Shown piece by piece: positions 16,480 through 25,126 of a stretch of DNA of 64,000 nt; the stretch's first letter is position 1, and the number at the start of each line of letters is the position of its first letter. The stretch is taken from positions 3,835,223-3,899,222 of the forward strand of contig JABTTV010000001.1 of assembly GCA_015075725.1 (NCBI GenBank), written 5' to 3'. The position numbers were made by a program, and so were the translations under genes. This DNA is from Anaerolineales bacterium (GTDB lineage Bacteria > Chloroflexota > Anaerolineae > Anaerolineales > Villigracilaceae). Under the pieces are notes generated by a model, which worked only from the letters and a program-made list of their open reading frames with translations, did not search any database and was not told the origin of the DNA.

Positions 16480-17391
16480 ATGGAATTAGCACTGATCGGT
16501 TTGGGCAAAATGGGATTGAACATGGCAAAACGCCTCACGAAAGGCGGACACCGCGTGATCGGTTATGCCCGCACAAAAGAGACGGTTGATGGCGCCGTGA
16601 AAGAGGGCATCGAAGGCGCATATTCGCTTGAAGAAGCCGTCGGCAAACTGACCTCCTCCCCGAAGGCGGTTTGGGTGATGGTCCCGGCTGGAGCCACCAC
16701 CACAGAAACGATTCAGAAAGTCGCCGCATTATTGAAACCCGGAGATATCATCATCGACGGCGGCAACTCAAATTACAAAGACACCATCAAGCACGCCGAA
16801 ATGCTCGAAGCCAAAGACATCGACTTTGTCGACTGCGGAACCAGCGGCGGCATCTGGGGTCTCACAGAAGGCTACAGCCTTATGATCGGCGGCAAGGAAG
16901 AAGTGAGCAGGAAATTGAATCCCATCTTCGAGACCCTCGCCCCCGGAAAAGAATTTGGCTGGGGACGCGTCGGTCCACATGGCGCGGGTCACTATGTGAA
17001 GATGGTTCACAACGGAATCGAATACGGCATGATGCAAGCCTTTGCTGAAGGTTTCGGCATTTTGAAAAACAAGAAGGAATTCGGGCTCGACCTTTCGCAG
17101 GTCTCGCACATCTGGCAACACGGAAGTGTCGTCCGCTCGTGGCTGCTCGACCTCGCCGCCAATGCCCTCGACGAAGACACTGAACTCAAGGACATCAAGC
17201 CCTGGGTCGCTGACTCAGGCGAGGGACGCTGGACGGTATTTGAATCCATCGACCTCGATGTGCCAGCCCCGGTCATCACACTGGCGCTGCAAATGCGCTT
17301 CGCCAGCCGCGACGAAGAAAATTATCCCGCCCGCATGCTGGCCGCTCTGCGCAATCAATTCGGCGGGCATGCGATCAAGAAAGCTGAATAG
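16480..17391 (+). CDS. gnd: 6-phosphogluconate dehydrogenase, decarboxylating
   Basis: The 303-residue enzyme has the N-terminal coenzyme loop LIGLGKMGLNMAKRL, the substrate motif DCGTSGGIWG, and the catalytic GAGHYVKMVHNGIEYG segment with the active-site lysine. At about 300 residues it belongs to the short GndA/YqeC-type class, whose members often use NAD. It makes ribulose-5-phosphate and CO2. I start at ATG 16480, preceded by AAAGGAG at good spacing. The longer frame runs into the palindromic repeat and is rejected. Confidence 0.94.
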   Translation: MELALIGLGKMGLNMAKRLTKGGHRVIGYARTKETVDGAVKEGIEGAYSLEEAVGKLTSSPKAVWVMVPAGATTTETIQKVAALLKPGDIIIDGGNSNYKDTIKHAEMLEAKDIDFVDCGTSGGIWGLTEGYSLMIGGKEEVSRKLNPIFETLAPGKEFGWGRVGPHGAGHYVKMVHNGIEYGMMQAFAEGFGILKNKKEFGLDLSQVSHIWQHGSVVRSWLLDLAANALDEDTELKDIKPWVADSGEGRWTVFESIDLDVPAPVITLALQMRFASRDEENYPARMLAALRNQFGGHAIKKAE

Positions 17392-17392
17392 C

Positions 17393-17444
17393 GACGATAG
17401 ACGGCAGACCGTGGAGCATATTCCATTGTCCATCGTCTATCGTC
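17393..17444. repeat. Word repeat with inverted copy (GACGATAGAC type)
   Basis: GACGATAGAC (17393-17402) and its exact complement GTCTATCGTC (17435-17444), with further GGCAGACC-like and GTCCATC-like words between. It begins two bases after the gnd stop codon. It can form a 10-bp stem. Confidence 0.7.
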
Positions 17445-17457
17445 AATGGTCCTTCTT

Positions 17458-18942
17458 ATGAACACACCACTTTATAACGGATTATTGACGACGATCATCA
17501 TCTTCGGCGCCTCCGGCGACCTGACCCAGCGCAAACTCATCCCCTCGCTTTTCAATCTTTTTCACAAGAGACGCACACCCAAGAAATTCCAGATCTTCGG
17601 TTTTGGCGGCACGGAATTCAGCGACGAGCAGTTCCGCGAACATCTTTACAAAGGGATGAAGGAATTCGCCGGGTACGAATTCACCGACGAAGAGTGGGGC
17701 ATTTTTACGCCGAACCTGCACTATCTCGCCGGGAAATACACTGAAACAGGCGATTTTCAACGACTTGCAGAAGCGCTCACCGCTTCTGAAGGCGGCGATG
17801 CAAACCGCCTTTTCTATATGGCACTGCCGCCCACCCTCTTTCCGACAATCATCGACAACCTCGATGCCACCGGTCAACTGCACGAGAATGGCGGGTGGCG
17901 GCGCGTGGTGCTCGAAAAACCTTTCGGTACCGACCTCGCCTCGGCGATCACACTCAACAAGCAGGTCCACAAGGCATTGAACGAAAATCAGATCTACCGC
18001 ATCGACCATTACCTCGGCAAAGAGACCGTGCAGAACATCCTGTTCACACGCTTTGCCAATACCATCTTCGAGCCGATCTGGAACCGCAACTACATCGACC
18101 ATGTGCAAATCACCGTTTCTGAAAAAGTCGGTTTGGAACATCGCGCGGGTTTCTACGATGGGGTCGGCGTGCTGCGCGACATGTTCCAGAACCACCTTTT
18201 ACAACTGTTGACCCTGGTGGCCATGGAGCCTCCCGCTTCGTTCAGCGCGAGTCACTTGCGAAACGAGAAGGTCAAAGTGTTGAGCGCGATCCAGCCGATG
18301 ACCCCCGAACAGGTCGCAGTCAATACGGTACGCGCCCAGTACAAGGGATACCGCGCCGAAGACAAAGTCAACCCAAAATCCACGACCCCCACGTATGCCG
18401 CGCTGCGGTTTTTCATCAATAACTGGAGATGGAAGGGCGTTCCATTCTACTTAAGGTCCGGGAAAAATCTTTCAGAAAAGATGACCCAGATCATCATCCA
18501 ATTCAAAGAACCCCCCACCACCATGTTCCCCATGCAGACCATGAAGCCGAACATGCTGGTGCTTTACCTTCAGCCCGATGAAGGCGTGCATCTGCGTTTC
18601 GAAGCAAAAGCGCCGGATACGGTCAATGAAACCCGCTCGGTGGATATGGAATTCCATTACGACGATGCCTTTGGCAAGACAGCCATTCCAGAAGCCTACG
18701 AACGGCTCCTTCTCGATGCCCTGCAGGGGGATGCCTCCCTTTTTACCCGCGCCGACGAAGTGGAAACCGCCTGGTCGTTGATCGATCCCATCCTCCAGAC
18801 GTGGGAAACGCATCAGACTCCGCCTCTGGCTGTGTACCGCCCAGGGAGTTGGGGTCCACCCGAAGGCTACGACCTGCTCGCCCGCGACGGACGCCGCTGG
18901 CTGAACGATGAAGCCAGCAGGCTCCTGGAGAAGGAAAATTAA
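17458..18942 (+). CDS. zwf: Glucose-6-phosphate 1-dehydrogenase
   Basis: A full-length glucose-6-phosphate dehydrogenase of about 494 residues. It has the nucleotide-binding GASGDLTQRKLIPSLF motif at the N-terminus, the substrate motif RIDHYLGKETVQN, and the conserved FYLRSGKNL segment. It oxidises glucose-6-phosphate to the lactone that Pgl then hydrolyses. Two nearby ATGs (17446 and 17458) are possible. I chose 17458 because MNTPLYNGLL directly precedes the first strand, but neither has a clear Shine-Dalgarno sequence. Confidence 0.95.
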   Translation: MNTPLYNGLLTTIIIFGASGDLTQRKLIPSLFNLFHKRRTPKKFQIFGFGGTEFSDEQFREHLYKGMKEFAGYEFTDEEWGIFTPNLHYLAGKYTETGDFQRLAEALTASEGGDANRLFYMALPPTLFPTIIDNLDATGQLHENGGWRRVVLEKPFGTDLASAITLNKQVHKALNENQIYRIDHYLGKETVQNILFTRFANTIFEPIWNRNYIDHVQITVSEKVGLEHRAGFYDGVGVLRDMFQNHLLQLLTLVAMEPPASFSASHLRNEKVKVLSAIQPMTPEQVAVNTVRAQYKGYRAEDKVNPKSTTPTYAALRFFINNWRWKGVPFYLRSGKNLSEKMTQIIIQFKEPPTTMFPMQTMKPNMLVLYLQPDEGVHLRFEAKAPDTVNETRSVDMEFHYDDAFGKTAIPEAYERLLLDALQGDASLFTRADEVETAWSLIDPILQTWETHQTPPLAVYRPGSWGPPEGYDLLARDGRRWLNDEASRLLEKEN

Positions 18943-18946
18943 CCAA

Positions 18947-18971
18947 GAGACCACGCACAAAGCGTGGTCTC
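18947..18971 (+). terminator. Hairpin after zwf
   Basis: A perfect 10-bp stem (GAGACCACGC with its complement) and five-base loop lies four bases after the zwf stop. The T run is short (CATTT), so termination may be partial or factor-assisted. Confidence 0.65.
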
Positions 18972-19099
18972 CATTTAACCCTACTTAAGGATAGGGGCAA
19001 AGCCACCCCCAATGACTATACTGACAGATGGTACTGCAACCTCAATCGACTGGCTTCGTATATTCTCAGAGTGATCATCAAGGAACAAAGGAAATAAAA

Positions 19100-20224
19100 A
19101 TGAAAAACAAGGCTTTCATTACCTTATTGCTTCTCGGGTTATTCGCCACTGCTTGTGGAGCACCAACCCCCGCCGCCGAAGCGACCCCCATCCCCATGGT
19201 CGAAGCGGACGACACCGTCATCGCCGAAGGGAACCTCGAACCCATCACCTACACCGAAATCTCACTGAATGCAAGCGGATTGGTCAGCGGAGTCCCGGTG
19301 AAGGAAGGCGACACGATAAGCGCCGGGGATGTAATCGCGACACTGCAATCCGAAGAAACCCTTACATTGGAAGACGCGCGGGCAAAATCGTCTCAAGAAC
19401 TGACCGAAGCCTACCAGGAGTTCCGCGATGCGCAATCCCGGCTCGACGATTTCGACGTGCCCCCGCGCTGGGACGGCATGACCCCCACGCAAGCCGTGGC
19501 GGACACCCTTGTCAAACTGAATACAGCCCGCGCCGAATTCGAGCCCTACAAGCATCTCGATGAAAAGACCCTCAAGTATGGCGAACCGAAACCCGATTTC
19601 TCCGAGATGACCCCGGAAGAATATGACGCATATATCACCTACCAGGAATGGGCAAGATACCACATAGAAGAACGCCCCAAATCAGACGTACCCGGTAACA
19701 AGAAAAAAGCATTGGATGAAGCCTGGCAATTGTATCGAGTTGCCATCCGGTGGCTCGAACTGGAAACGAATTACCAGAATGCCCAGGTCCGGGTCGCCAA
19801 TGCCGAAGCGGACTTCCAGGCGCTTGCCGATAATGATTTCTCGCTCGATACCGCCGCCCTGCGCGCCACGCTTGCCAATGCAGAATTACGCGCGCCGCAT
19901 GCGGGTGTCATTACTAATCTAAACTTAAAGGTCGGAGAATTTGCCGCATCGGGCTCGCCTGTGGTCACCATTGCCGATATCTCAAAATGGCTTGTCAAGA
20001 CCAGCGACCTGACCGAGATCGATGTTGTCAACATCGAAGAAGGCCAACCCGTAACGGTCAAACTCGATGCCATGCCCGGCGTGGAATTCAAGGGAAATGT
20101 CCTTTCGATCAGCCAGGAATATTCCGAGAATCAAGGTGACGTGGTTTATGAGGTCACCATCCTGCTCACTGAAAAGGACCCCGCCATGCGCTGGGGAATG
20201 ACCGCCGTGGTCACATTCGAGTAA
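19100..20224 (+). CDS. HlyD/RND-type periplasmic-adaptor-like lipoprotein
   Basis: A 374-residue membrane-fusion-protein-like adaptor. It begins with a lipoprotein signal peptide (FITLLLLGLFATACG) with the lipidation cysteine. It then has a biotinyl-lipoyl half (ISLNASGLVSGVPVKEGDTI), a helical hairpin at about residues 100-250, the matching half (LRAPHAGVITNLNLKVGEF) and beta-barrel segments. In a monoderm it would sit on the outer face of the membrane. I start at ATG 19100. It precedes the ATPase and FtsX-type permease genes, forming a MacAB-like export system. Confidence 0.9.
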   Translation: MKNKAFITLLLLGLFATACGAPTPAAEATPIPMVEADDTVIAEGNLEPITYTEISLNASGLVSGVPVKEGDTISAGDVIATLQSEETLTLEDARAKSSQELTEAYQEFRDAQSRLDDFDVPPRWDGMTPTQAVADTLVKLNTARAEFEPYKHLDEKTLKYGEPKPDFSEMTPEEYDAYITYQEWARYHIEERPKSDVPGNKKKALDEAWQLYRVAIRWLELETNYQNAQVRVANAEADFQALADNDFSLDTAALRATLANAELRAPHAGVITNLNLKVGEFAASGSPVVTIADISKWLVKTSDLTEIDVVNIEEGQPVTVKLDAMPGVEFKGNVLSISQEYSENQGDVVYEVTILLTEKDPAMRWGMTAVVTFE

Positions 20225-20276
20225 ATCACGATCGAGGGAGCGGCACGTTCCGGGAACCTCCGGGAGAGAGTATTAC

Positions 20277-21419
20277 ATGGCCATTTCTTTCTTCAAACAC
20301 AGAGATGACGAAAGCGTCATCGAATCCCGATCAATGATCGATCTGCGGAACGTGGATAAATATTACAAGACCGCTGTCGGCGATTACCGGGCGTTGACCG
20401 ATGTGGACCTGCAGATCAATGCCGGGGAATTTGTCAGCATCATCGGCAAATCGGGAAGCGGCAAGACCACCCTGTTAAACATGATCACAGGCATCGACCG
20501 CCCGTCGAATGGCGAGGTGTGGGTCAACGGCACTGGCGTGCATACGCTCAACGAAAACAGGATGGCGCGCTGGCGCGGAAAAAACCTAGGCGTGGTTTTC
20601 CAGTTCTTCCAACTGCTGCCGATGATCTCCGTCATCGAGAACATCATGCTTCCGATGGATTTCTGCCGCATGTACACACCCATCGAGCGCCGCAGGCGCG
20701 CAATGGAATTGCTCGAACTCGTGGAACTGGGCGATCACGCGCATAAGCTCCCCACCGCGCTTTCCGGCGGCCAACAACAAAGGGTCGCCATTGCGCGCGC
20801 GCTCGCCAACGATCCGCCTGTCGTCATTGCGGATGAACCGACGGGCAACCTCGATTCAAAGACAGCCGAATCCGTTTTTGCGCTTTTCAACAACCTTGTC
20901 GAAAAAGGCAAGACCATCATCATCGTCACGCACGACAGCGCAATGGCAAAACGCACCCACCGAACCGCGTTGATCGCGGACGGCGAGATCGTCAATGAGT
21001 ATGTCGCAAAAGCGATGCCGACCCTCAACCACGCCCAGCTTCTGCAGGCGACAAGATCCGCGAAAAAGTTGAATTACGAAGCGGGGACAATGATCCTGCA
21101 CGAGGGCACGAATGCAAACGCCTTCTACATCGTCTCCAAAGGCACTGTGGAGGTGATCCTGCCGCGTTCCAATCAATCCGATGTGGTAGCCGTCCAACTT
21201 GGACCCGGGAAGGTATTTGGTGAGATGGAATTTTTCCACGAAAAGAGGTATCGCGCCTCGATCCGCGCCTCCGAATCCGGACCGGTGGAAGTCCTCACCA
21301 TCAGCTATGACGAACTATCGGCATTGGTGGAACAATCCGAGGCGACGCGCGAATCGCTGCACCAAATGGCGGACAAACACGAGGGTGAGAATCTTTCCTG
21401 GAGGGGAGTCTCCTCATGA
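20277..21419 (+). CDS. MacB/LolD-type ABC ATPase fused to a cyclic nucleotide-binding domain
   Basis: Residues ~20-245 form an ABC ATPase of the MacB/LolD class: Walker A GKSGSGKTT, a Q-loop in GVVFQFFQLLP, signature LSGGQQQRVAIARAL, Walker B VVIADEPTG, and the switch histidine in IIVTHD. Residues ~265-375 form a cyclic-nucleotide-binding-type beta roll (MILHEGTNANAFYIVSKGTV, then KVFGEMEFFHEKRYRAS, a cassette-like segment). This fusion is unusual. The gene overlaps the permease start as ATGA. The extra domain may gate export by a nucleotide or small ligand, or may be structural only. Confidence 0.93.
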   Translation: MAISFFKHRDDESVIESRSMIDLRNVDKYYKTAVGDYRALTDVDLQINAGEFVSIIGKSGSGKTTLLNMITGIDRPSNGEVWVNGTGVHTLNENRMARWRGKNLGVVFQFFQLLPMISVIENIMLPMDFCRMYTPIERRRRAMELLELVELGDHAHKLPTALSGGQQQRVAIARALANDPPVVIADEPTGNLDSKTAESVFALFNNLVEKGKTIIIVTHDSAMAKRTHRTALIADGEIVNEYVAKAMPTLNHAQLLQATRSAKKLNYEAGTMILHEGTNANAFYIVSKGTVEVILPRSNQSDVVAVQLGPGKVFGEMEFFHEKRYRASIRASESGPVEVLTISYDELSALVEQSEATRESLHQMADKHEGENLSWRGVSS

Positions 21420-23809
21420 TCAGCAGCCGCTGGAAAAAAGTCTGGGCTGATCTTTGGAGCAACCGCGGACGAACCTTCCTGACCATCGTCACGATCGCGG
21501 TCGGGTCTTTCGCGGTGGGCTTCAACAGCAACATGTCGCTGTACATGAACGAAAGCATGGACGGGGATTTTCTTTCGGCGAATCCTTCCGAAGGACAGGT
21601 TTACGCATCGGACCTGGACGATGACAAGGTTACCATCGCACGCGAAATTCCCGGTGTCGAAGCGGTGGAAGGTTTTTCCAGCGTCAGCGGCCGGATCATT
21701 CTCCCGGATGGGTCGTATACCGATATCCAATTTACATCGGCGGAACATCCCACATCATTGACGCTGGACCTCCTCAAACCCGCCCTTGGCGAATCATCCA
21801 TTCCAATCTATAACGACAAGGAAACGATCATCGATGAAAGCGCCATGTCCATCGGATTTAAACCCGGCGACACCATCCTGGTCGAATTATCGGACGGCAA
21901 AAGACGCGAGCTCAAGTTCACAGGATATATGCATGCCGTGACGGGATTCCCCTACAACTTTGCGCGGCTCGTCAACGCCTACGTCACACCGGATACGCTC
22001 ACCTGGCTGGGCGGCAACACCGGCCAATATGACTGGCTGGCCGTGAGCGTTGCGGAAAAACAAACCGACGCGGAGCATGTAACCGAGGTGTCGCAAGCCG
22101 TGGCAGACCGCCTCGAGCGCGCCGGGTCAACGGTCTATTTTGTCAGCGTGTACCAACCGGGACATCACTTCTCCTATTCCGTCACCCAGGGCGTGTTTTT
22201 CGTCCTTGGAACTCTCGGATACCTTACCGTCCTGTTGAGCGCGTTCCTGATCATCAATACCATCACTGCGTTGATGACCCAGCATACACGGCAGATCGGC
22301 ATCATGAAAGCCACCGGCGGAAACACCCTGCAGATATTCGGCATGTACCTAGCGCTGATCTCGATATTCGGCCTGGGTTCTCTGGCGATCGCCATTCCAC
22401 TGGCAAATGCCCTCGCGATAAACATCGGCGGCGGGATGGCAGCGTGGTTGAATTTTCACCCCGCGGAATTCAAGGGCTACCAGGCAACATTGATCCAGCA
22501 GGTATTCGTCTCGCTGATCGTTCCGATTCTTGCTGCCATCCTGCCGATCTATAACAGTGTGCGCGTGACCGTCCGTGAGGCGTTGAGCGACTATGGTTTG
22601 GGTGGAAACGCAAAGGCGAAAGAGGAGAAGGTCAGCAAGAATGTCGTCCTGATTCCGCGACCCGTCCGCATTTCGATCCGCAACACATTTCGCCGCAAAA
22701 CCCGGCTTGGATTGACCCTATTCACACTCGTGTTGGGCGGCGCGGTCTTCATCGCCGTATACAACCTGTGGGAGTCTTTCGACAAGACCATCGAGGACAT
22801 TCAGGGATACATTCTCGCGGATATCAACATCGCCTTCGACCACGGGTATCGGTATGATAAAGTGGCCTCGATCGCGATGAGCATCCCCGGCGTGATCGGC
22901 GCGGAGGGCTGGCTGCAGTACACAGGCACGCTGGAAATGAGCGAGGACGAGGCGGGGACTCAGATCATTTTCATTGCGCCTCCCTCCACATCGATCTTGA
23001 TCGACCCGATCATCACCTCGGGACGCTGGTTGAAAACCGGCGATGAGAACGCCATAGTCATCGGCAATCATCTGCTGCAAATCTTCCCGGACTTGAAGGT
23101 CGGCGACTGGCTGACCATCGACGTGAATGGAAAGAAAACGAAATGGCTGATCATCGGAACGTACAGCATCACAGGGAACATCAGCCCGCCGCCTTTGTAT
23201 GTAAATTATGAGTTCCTAAGCAAGCTTGTGGGCGAACCGGATATGGCGTATTCCCTGCGCATCGTTACGGACAAGCACGACTCAGCGACGCAGGCGCGCA
23301 TCAATGAACAGATCACCTCGGCTTTCGAGCGCCGCGGAATCCGAATCAGTTCCACGCAGCTGGGCGCGGATTTCATCCGCGACCAGAAAGCCACCACGGA
23401 CATCCTGGTGTATTTCATGCTCGTGATGGCAACGCTGATCGCCATCGTGGGCGGACTGGGCTTGATGGGCACGATGAGCATCAATGTGCTGGAACGAACC
23501 CGCGAGATCGGTGTGATGAGAGCCATCGGCGCGAGCAACGGCGATATCCAAGCGATCGTCATTACCGAAGGGATGATGATCGGCATCATCAGCTGGGCGG
23601 TCAGCATCTTCATCGCCATCCCCATCACCAATGTGTTGTGCTTCGGCGTCGGCATGGCGGTGGTAACCGCCCCCCTGCCCGTCATCTACGGGGTCACCGG
23701 AATCATCGCCTGGTTGATCTTTACCATTGTGCTGGGCACACTGGCAAGCGCATTGCCCGCAAGACGCGCTTCAAGGCTGACGGTGAGAGACACACTGGCG
23801 TACGAGTAG
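21416..23809 (+). CDS. FtsX-like ABC permease with two MacB-type domains
   Basis: A 797-residue permease with a duplicated plan: helix 1 near residue 20, a large extracytoplasmic MacB-type domain, a three-helix FtsX core (residues ~260-380), then a second helix (about 435-455), a second extracytoplasmic domain and a C-terminal FtsX core (about 665-790). The sequence ends in the typical LPARRASRLTVRDTLAYE tail. The closing EALSDYGLG of the first half is the matching element. With the adaptor and ATPase it forms a type VII ABC export or mechanotransmission system. Substrate is unknown. Confidence 0.92.
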   Translation: MISSRWKKVWADLWSNRGRTFLTIVTIAVGSFAVGFNSNMSLYMNESMDGDFLSANPSEGQVYASDLDDDKVTIAREIPGVEAVEGFSSVSGRIILPDGSYTDIQFTSAEHPTSLTLDLLKPALGESSIPIYNDKETIIDESAMSIGFKPGDTILVELSDGKRRELKFTGYMHAVTGFPYNFARLVNAYVTPDTLTWLGGNTGQYDWLAVSVAEKQTDAEHVTEVSQAVADRLERAGSTVYFVSVYQPGHHFSYSVTQGVFFVLGTLGYLTVLLSAFLIINTITALMTQHTRQIGIMKATGGNTLQIFGMYLALISIFGLGSLAIAIPLANALAINIGGGMAAWLNFHPAEFKGYQATLIQQVFVSLIVPILAAILPIYNSVRVTVREALSDYGLGGNAKAKEEKVSKNVVLIPRPVRISIRNTFRRKTRLGLTLFTLVLGGAVFIAVYNLWESFDKTIEDIQGYILADINIAFDHGYRYDKVASIAMSIPGVIGAEGWLQYTGTLEMSEDEAGTQIIFIAPPSTSILIDPIITSGRWLKTGDENAIVIGNHLLQIFPDLKVGDWLTIDVNGKKTKWLIIGTYSITGNISPPPLYVNYEFLSKLVGEPDMAYSLRIVTDKHDSATQARINEQITSAFERRGIRISSTQLGADFIRDQKATTDILVYFMLVMATLIAIVGGLGLMGTMSINVLERTREIGVMRAIGASNGDIQAIVITEGMMIGIISWAVSIFIAIPITNVLCFGVGMAVVTAPLPVIYGVTGIIAWLIFTIVLGTLASALPARRASRLTVRDTLAYE

Positions 23810-23911
23810 GGTCTCCGGATGAAGACGATCACATAAGATCCACACAATTCCTCCATCCTTTTATAAAAACAGAGTGGGAAAATGAGGGCAGGTTTACTAA
23901 TGGAGGTAGAC

Positions 23912-24262
23912 ATGAAGTCGAATAAATGGGTCTGGTGGACGCTGGGCATTGTGCTTGGGCTAGTCGTCCTTGCGGGAGTCGGGTTTGCAGGTTTTCAACT
24001 TGGAGCGGCGCAAAACGCCAACTTCGCCGGGATGATGCCATTCGGACACTGGCGCGGTTTTGGGATGCATGGCGGTTTCCGCGGACATGATTTCGGGAGT
24101 TGGAACGGGTTTGGCTTTTTCTACCCCATCTTTTTTCTGATTCGGCTGGTGATCATCGGCGGCTTGATCTGGCTGGGGTACGCTCTCTTCAAAGGGAGCG
24201 GCTGGCGGCTGGTGAAGGATGCTCCTTCCGCCGGGAATGACGATGACAAATCATCCACGTAG
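23912..24262 (+). CDS. Small Gly/Phe-rich membrane protein
   Basis: A 116-residue protein with an N-terminal membrane helix (WWTLGIVLGLVVLAGVGFAGF), a glycine, phenylalanine, tryptophan and histidine-rich linker (FGHWRGFGMHGGFRGHDF), a second helix (FFLIRLVIIGGLIWLGYALF) and an acidic tail. The ATG at 23912 has GGAGG six bases upstream; the earlier in-frame ATGs are weaker. A terminator follows, so it is the last gene of the export operon or a separate short unit. Similar small proteins precede two-component genes in other bacteria, but I do not recognise a family. Confidence 0.72.
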   Translation: MKSNKWVWWTLGIVLGLVVLAGVGFAGFQLGAAQNANFAGMMPFGHWRGFGMHGGFRGHDFGSWNGFGFFYPIFFLIRLVIIGGLIWLGYALFKGSGWRLVKDAPSAGNDDDKSST

Positions 24263-24285
24263 GAGAATGCTCGAAACACCCGATC

Positions 24286-24317
24286 AACACCCGCACCGGA
24301 ACGAGGCGGGTGTTTTT
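24286..24317 (+). terminator. Rho-independent terminator
   Basis: A 9-bp perfect stem (AACACCCGC with GCGGGTGTT) followed directly by TTT. It separates the export genes from the two-component pair. Confidence 0.85.
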
Positions 24318-24350
24318 CATTTCCACATAATTTCTTCACAGCATTTATGG

Positions 24351-24356
24351 GATAAT
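24351..24356 (+). promoter_or_regulatory. -10 box for a probably leaderless response-regulator mRNA
   Basis: GATAAT lies six bases before the GTG start codon at 24363. If this is the -10 element, transcription would start at or next to the GTG, giving a leaderless mRNA. No Shine-Dalgarno sequence is present at normal spacing, and the terminator upstream makes a separate promoter necessary. Confidence 0.5.
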
Positions 24357-24362
24357 CGAATC

Positions 24363-25046
24363 GTGCCGCAGACGATCCTTATCGTGGATGATGAAAGACG
24401 CATGGTCTCGCTCCTGCAAAGTTACCTCGAGCAGGAGGGCTATCGCGTTGCAACTGCATATAATGGGCGCGAGGCCCTGGAAGTTGCACGACGAGAAAAC
24501 CCCGACCTGGTGGTGCTCGATGTCATGATGCCCGAAATGAACGGATATGATTTCATGCGCGCCCGCCGGGCAGAGAGCGATACCCCCATCATCATGCTGA
24601 CCGCCAGGGTGGAAGACGACGACAAAGTCATCGGGCTCGAACTCGGCGCGGACGATTACGTCACAAAGCCGTTCAAACCGCGCGAGCTGATGGCGCGTGT
24701 GCGCAGCGTCCTGCGGCGCTCCGGAAAGAACGAAGCCAGAGGCCAAACCCTGAAAGTGCGCGACATTACGCTCAACCGGGAAACCCGCGAAGTGAACATC
24801 GGCGACCAAAGCACGGACCTGACCCCTTCCGAGTTCGACCTGCTTGCAGCGCTCATGTCTGCGCCGGGAAAGGTGTTTTCCCGCCTCGACCTGCTGGATG
24901 TTATCCAGGGTGTGCGCTATGAAGGGTATGAGCGCACGATCGACACGCACATCAAGAACCTGCGCGCGAAAATGGAGCCCGAACCGCGGAACCCGAAATA
25001 CATCGAAACCGTGTACGGGGTCGGATATCGTTTGCGGAAACAATGA
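24363..25046 (+). CDS. OmpR/PhoB-family response regulator
   Basis: A 227-residue response regulator. The receiver domain has the acidic pair in ILIVDDE, the phospho-acceptor Asp in LVVLDVMMPEMNG and the Lys in DYVTKPFKP. The C-terminal winged helix contains LTPSEFDLLAALMSAPGKVFSR and the GYERTIDTHIKNLRAKM recognition region. I start at GTG 24363 (VPQTILIVDD), since the upstream extension crosses the terminator. It is followed by the histidine kinase, its likely partner. The export operon upstream is an obvious candidate target. Confidence 0.93.
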   Translation: MPQTILIVDDERRMVSLLQSYLEQEGYRVATAYNGREALEVARRENPDLVVLDVMMPEMNGYDFMRARRAESDTPIIMLTARVEDDDKVIGLELGADDYVTKPFKPRELMARVRSVLRRSGKNEARGQTLKVRDITLNRETREVNIGDQSTDLTPSEFDLLAALMSAPGKVFSRLDLLDVIQGVRYEGYERTIDTHIKNLRAKMEPEPRNPKYIETVYGVGYRLRKQ

Positions 25047-25126
25047 TCCAAATATGCAAATTGAACGGATCGAAAACAAATTCATCGGGCTGCAAAGACC
25101 CTGAACTCTGCGGATAAATCAACCCC

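Noticed and set aside
17482..18195. Long minus-strand ORF opposite zwf
   Set aside because: Antisense shadow of a conserved glucose-6-phosphate dehydrogenase; low-complexity composition and no family.
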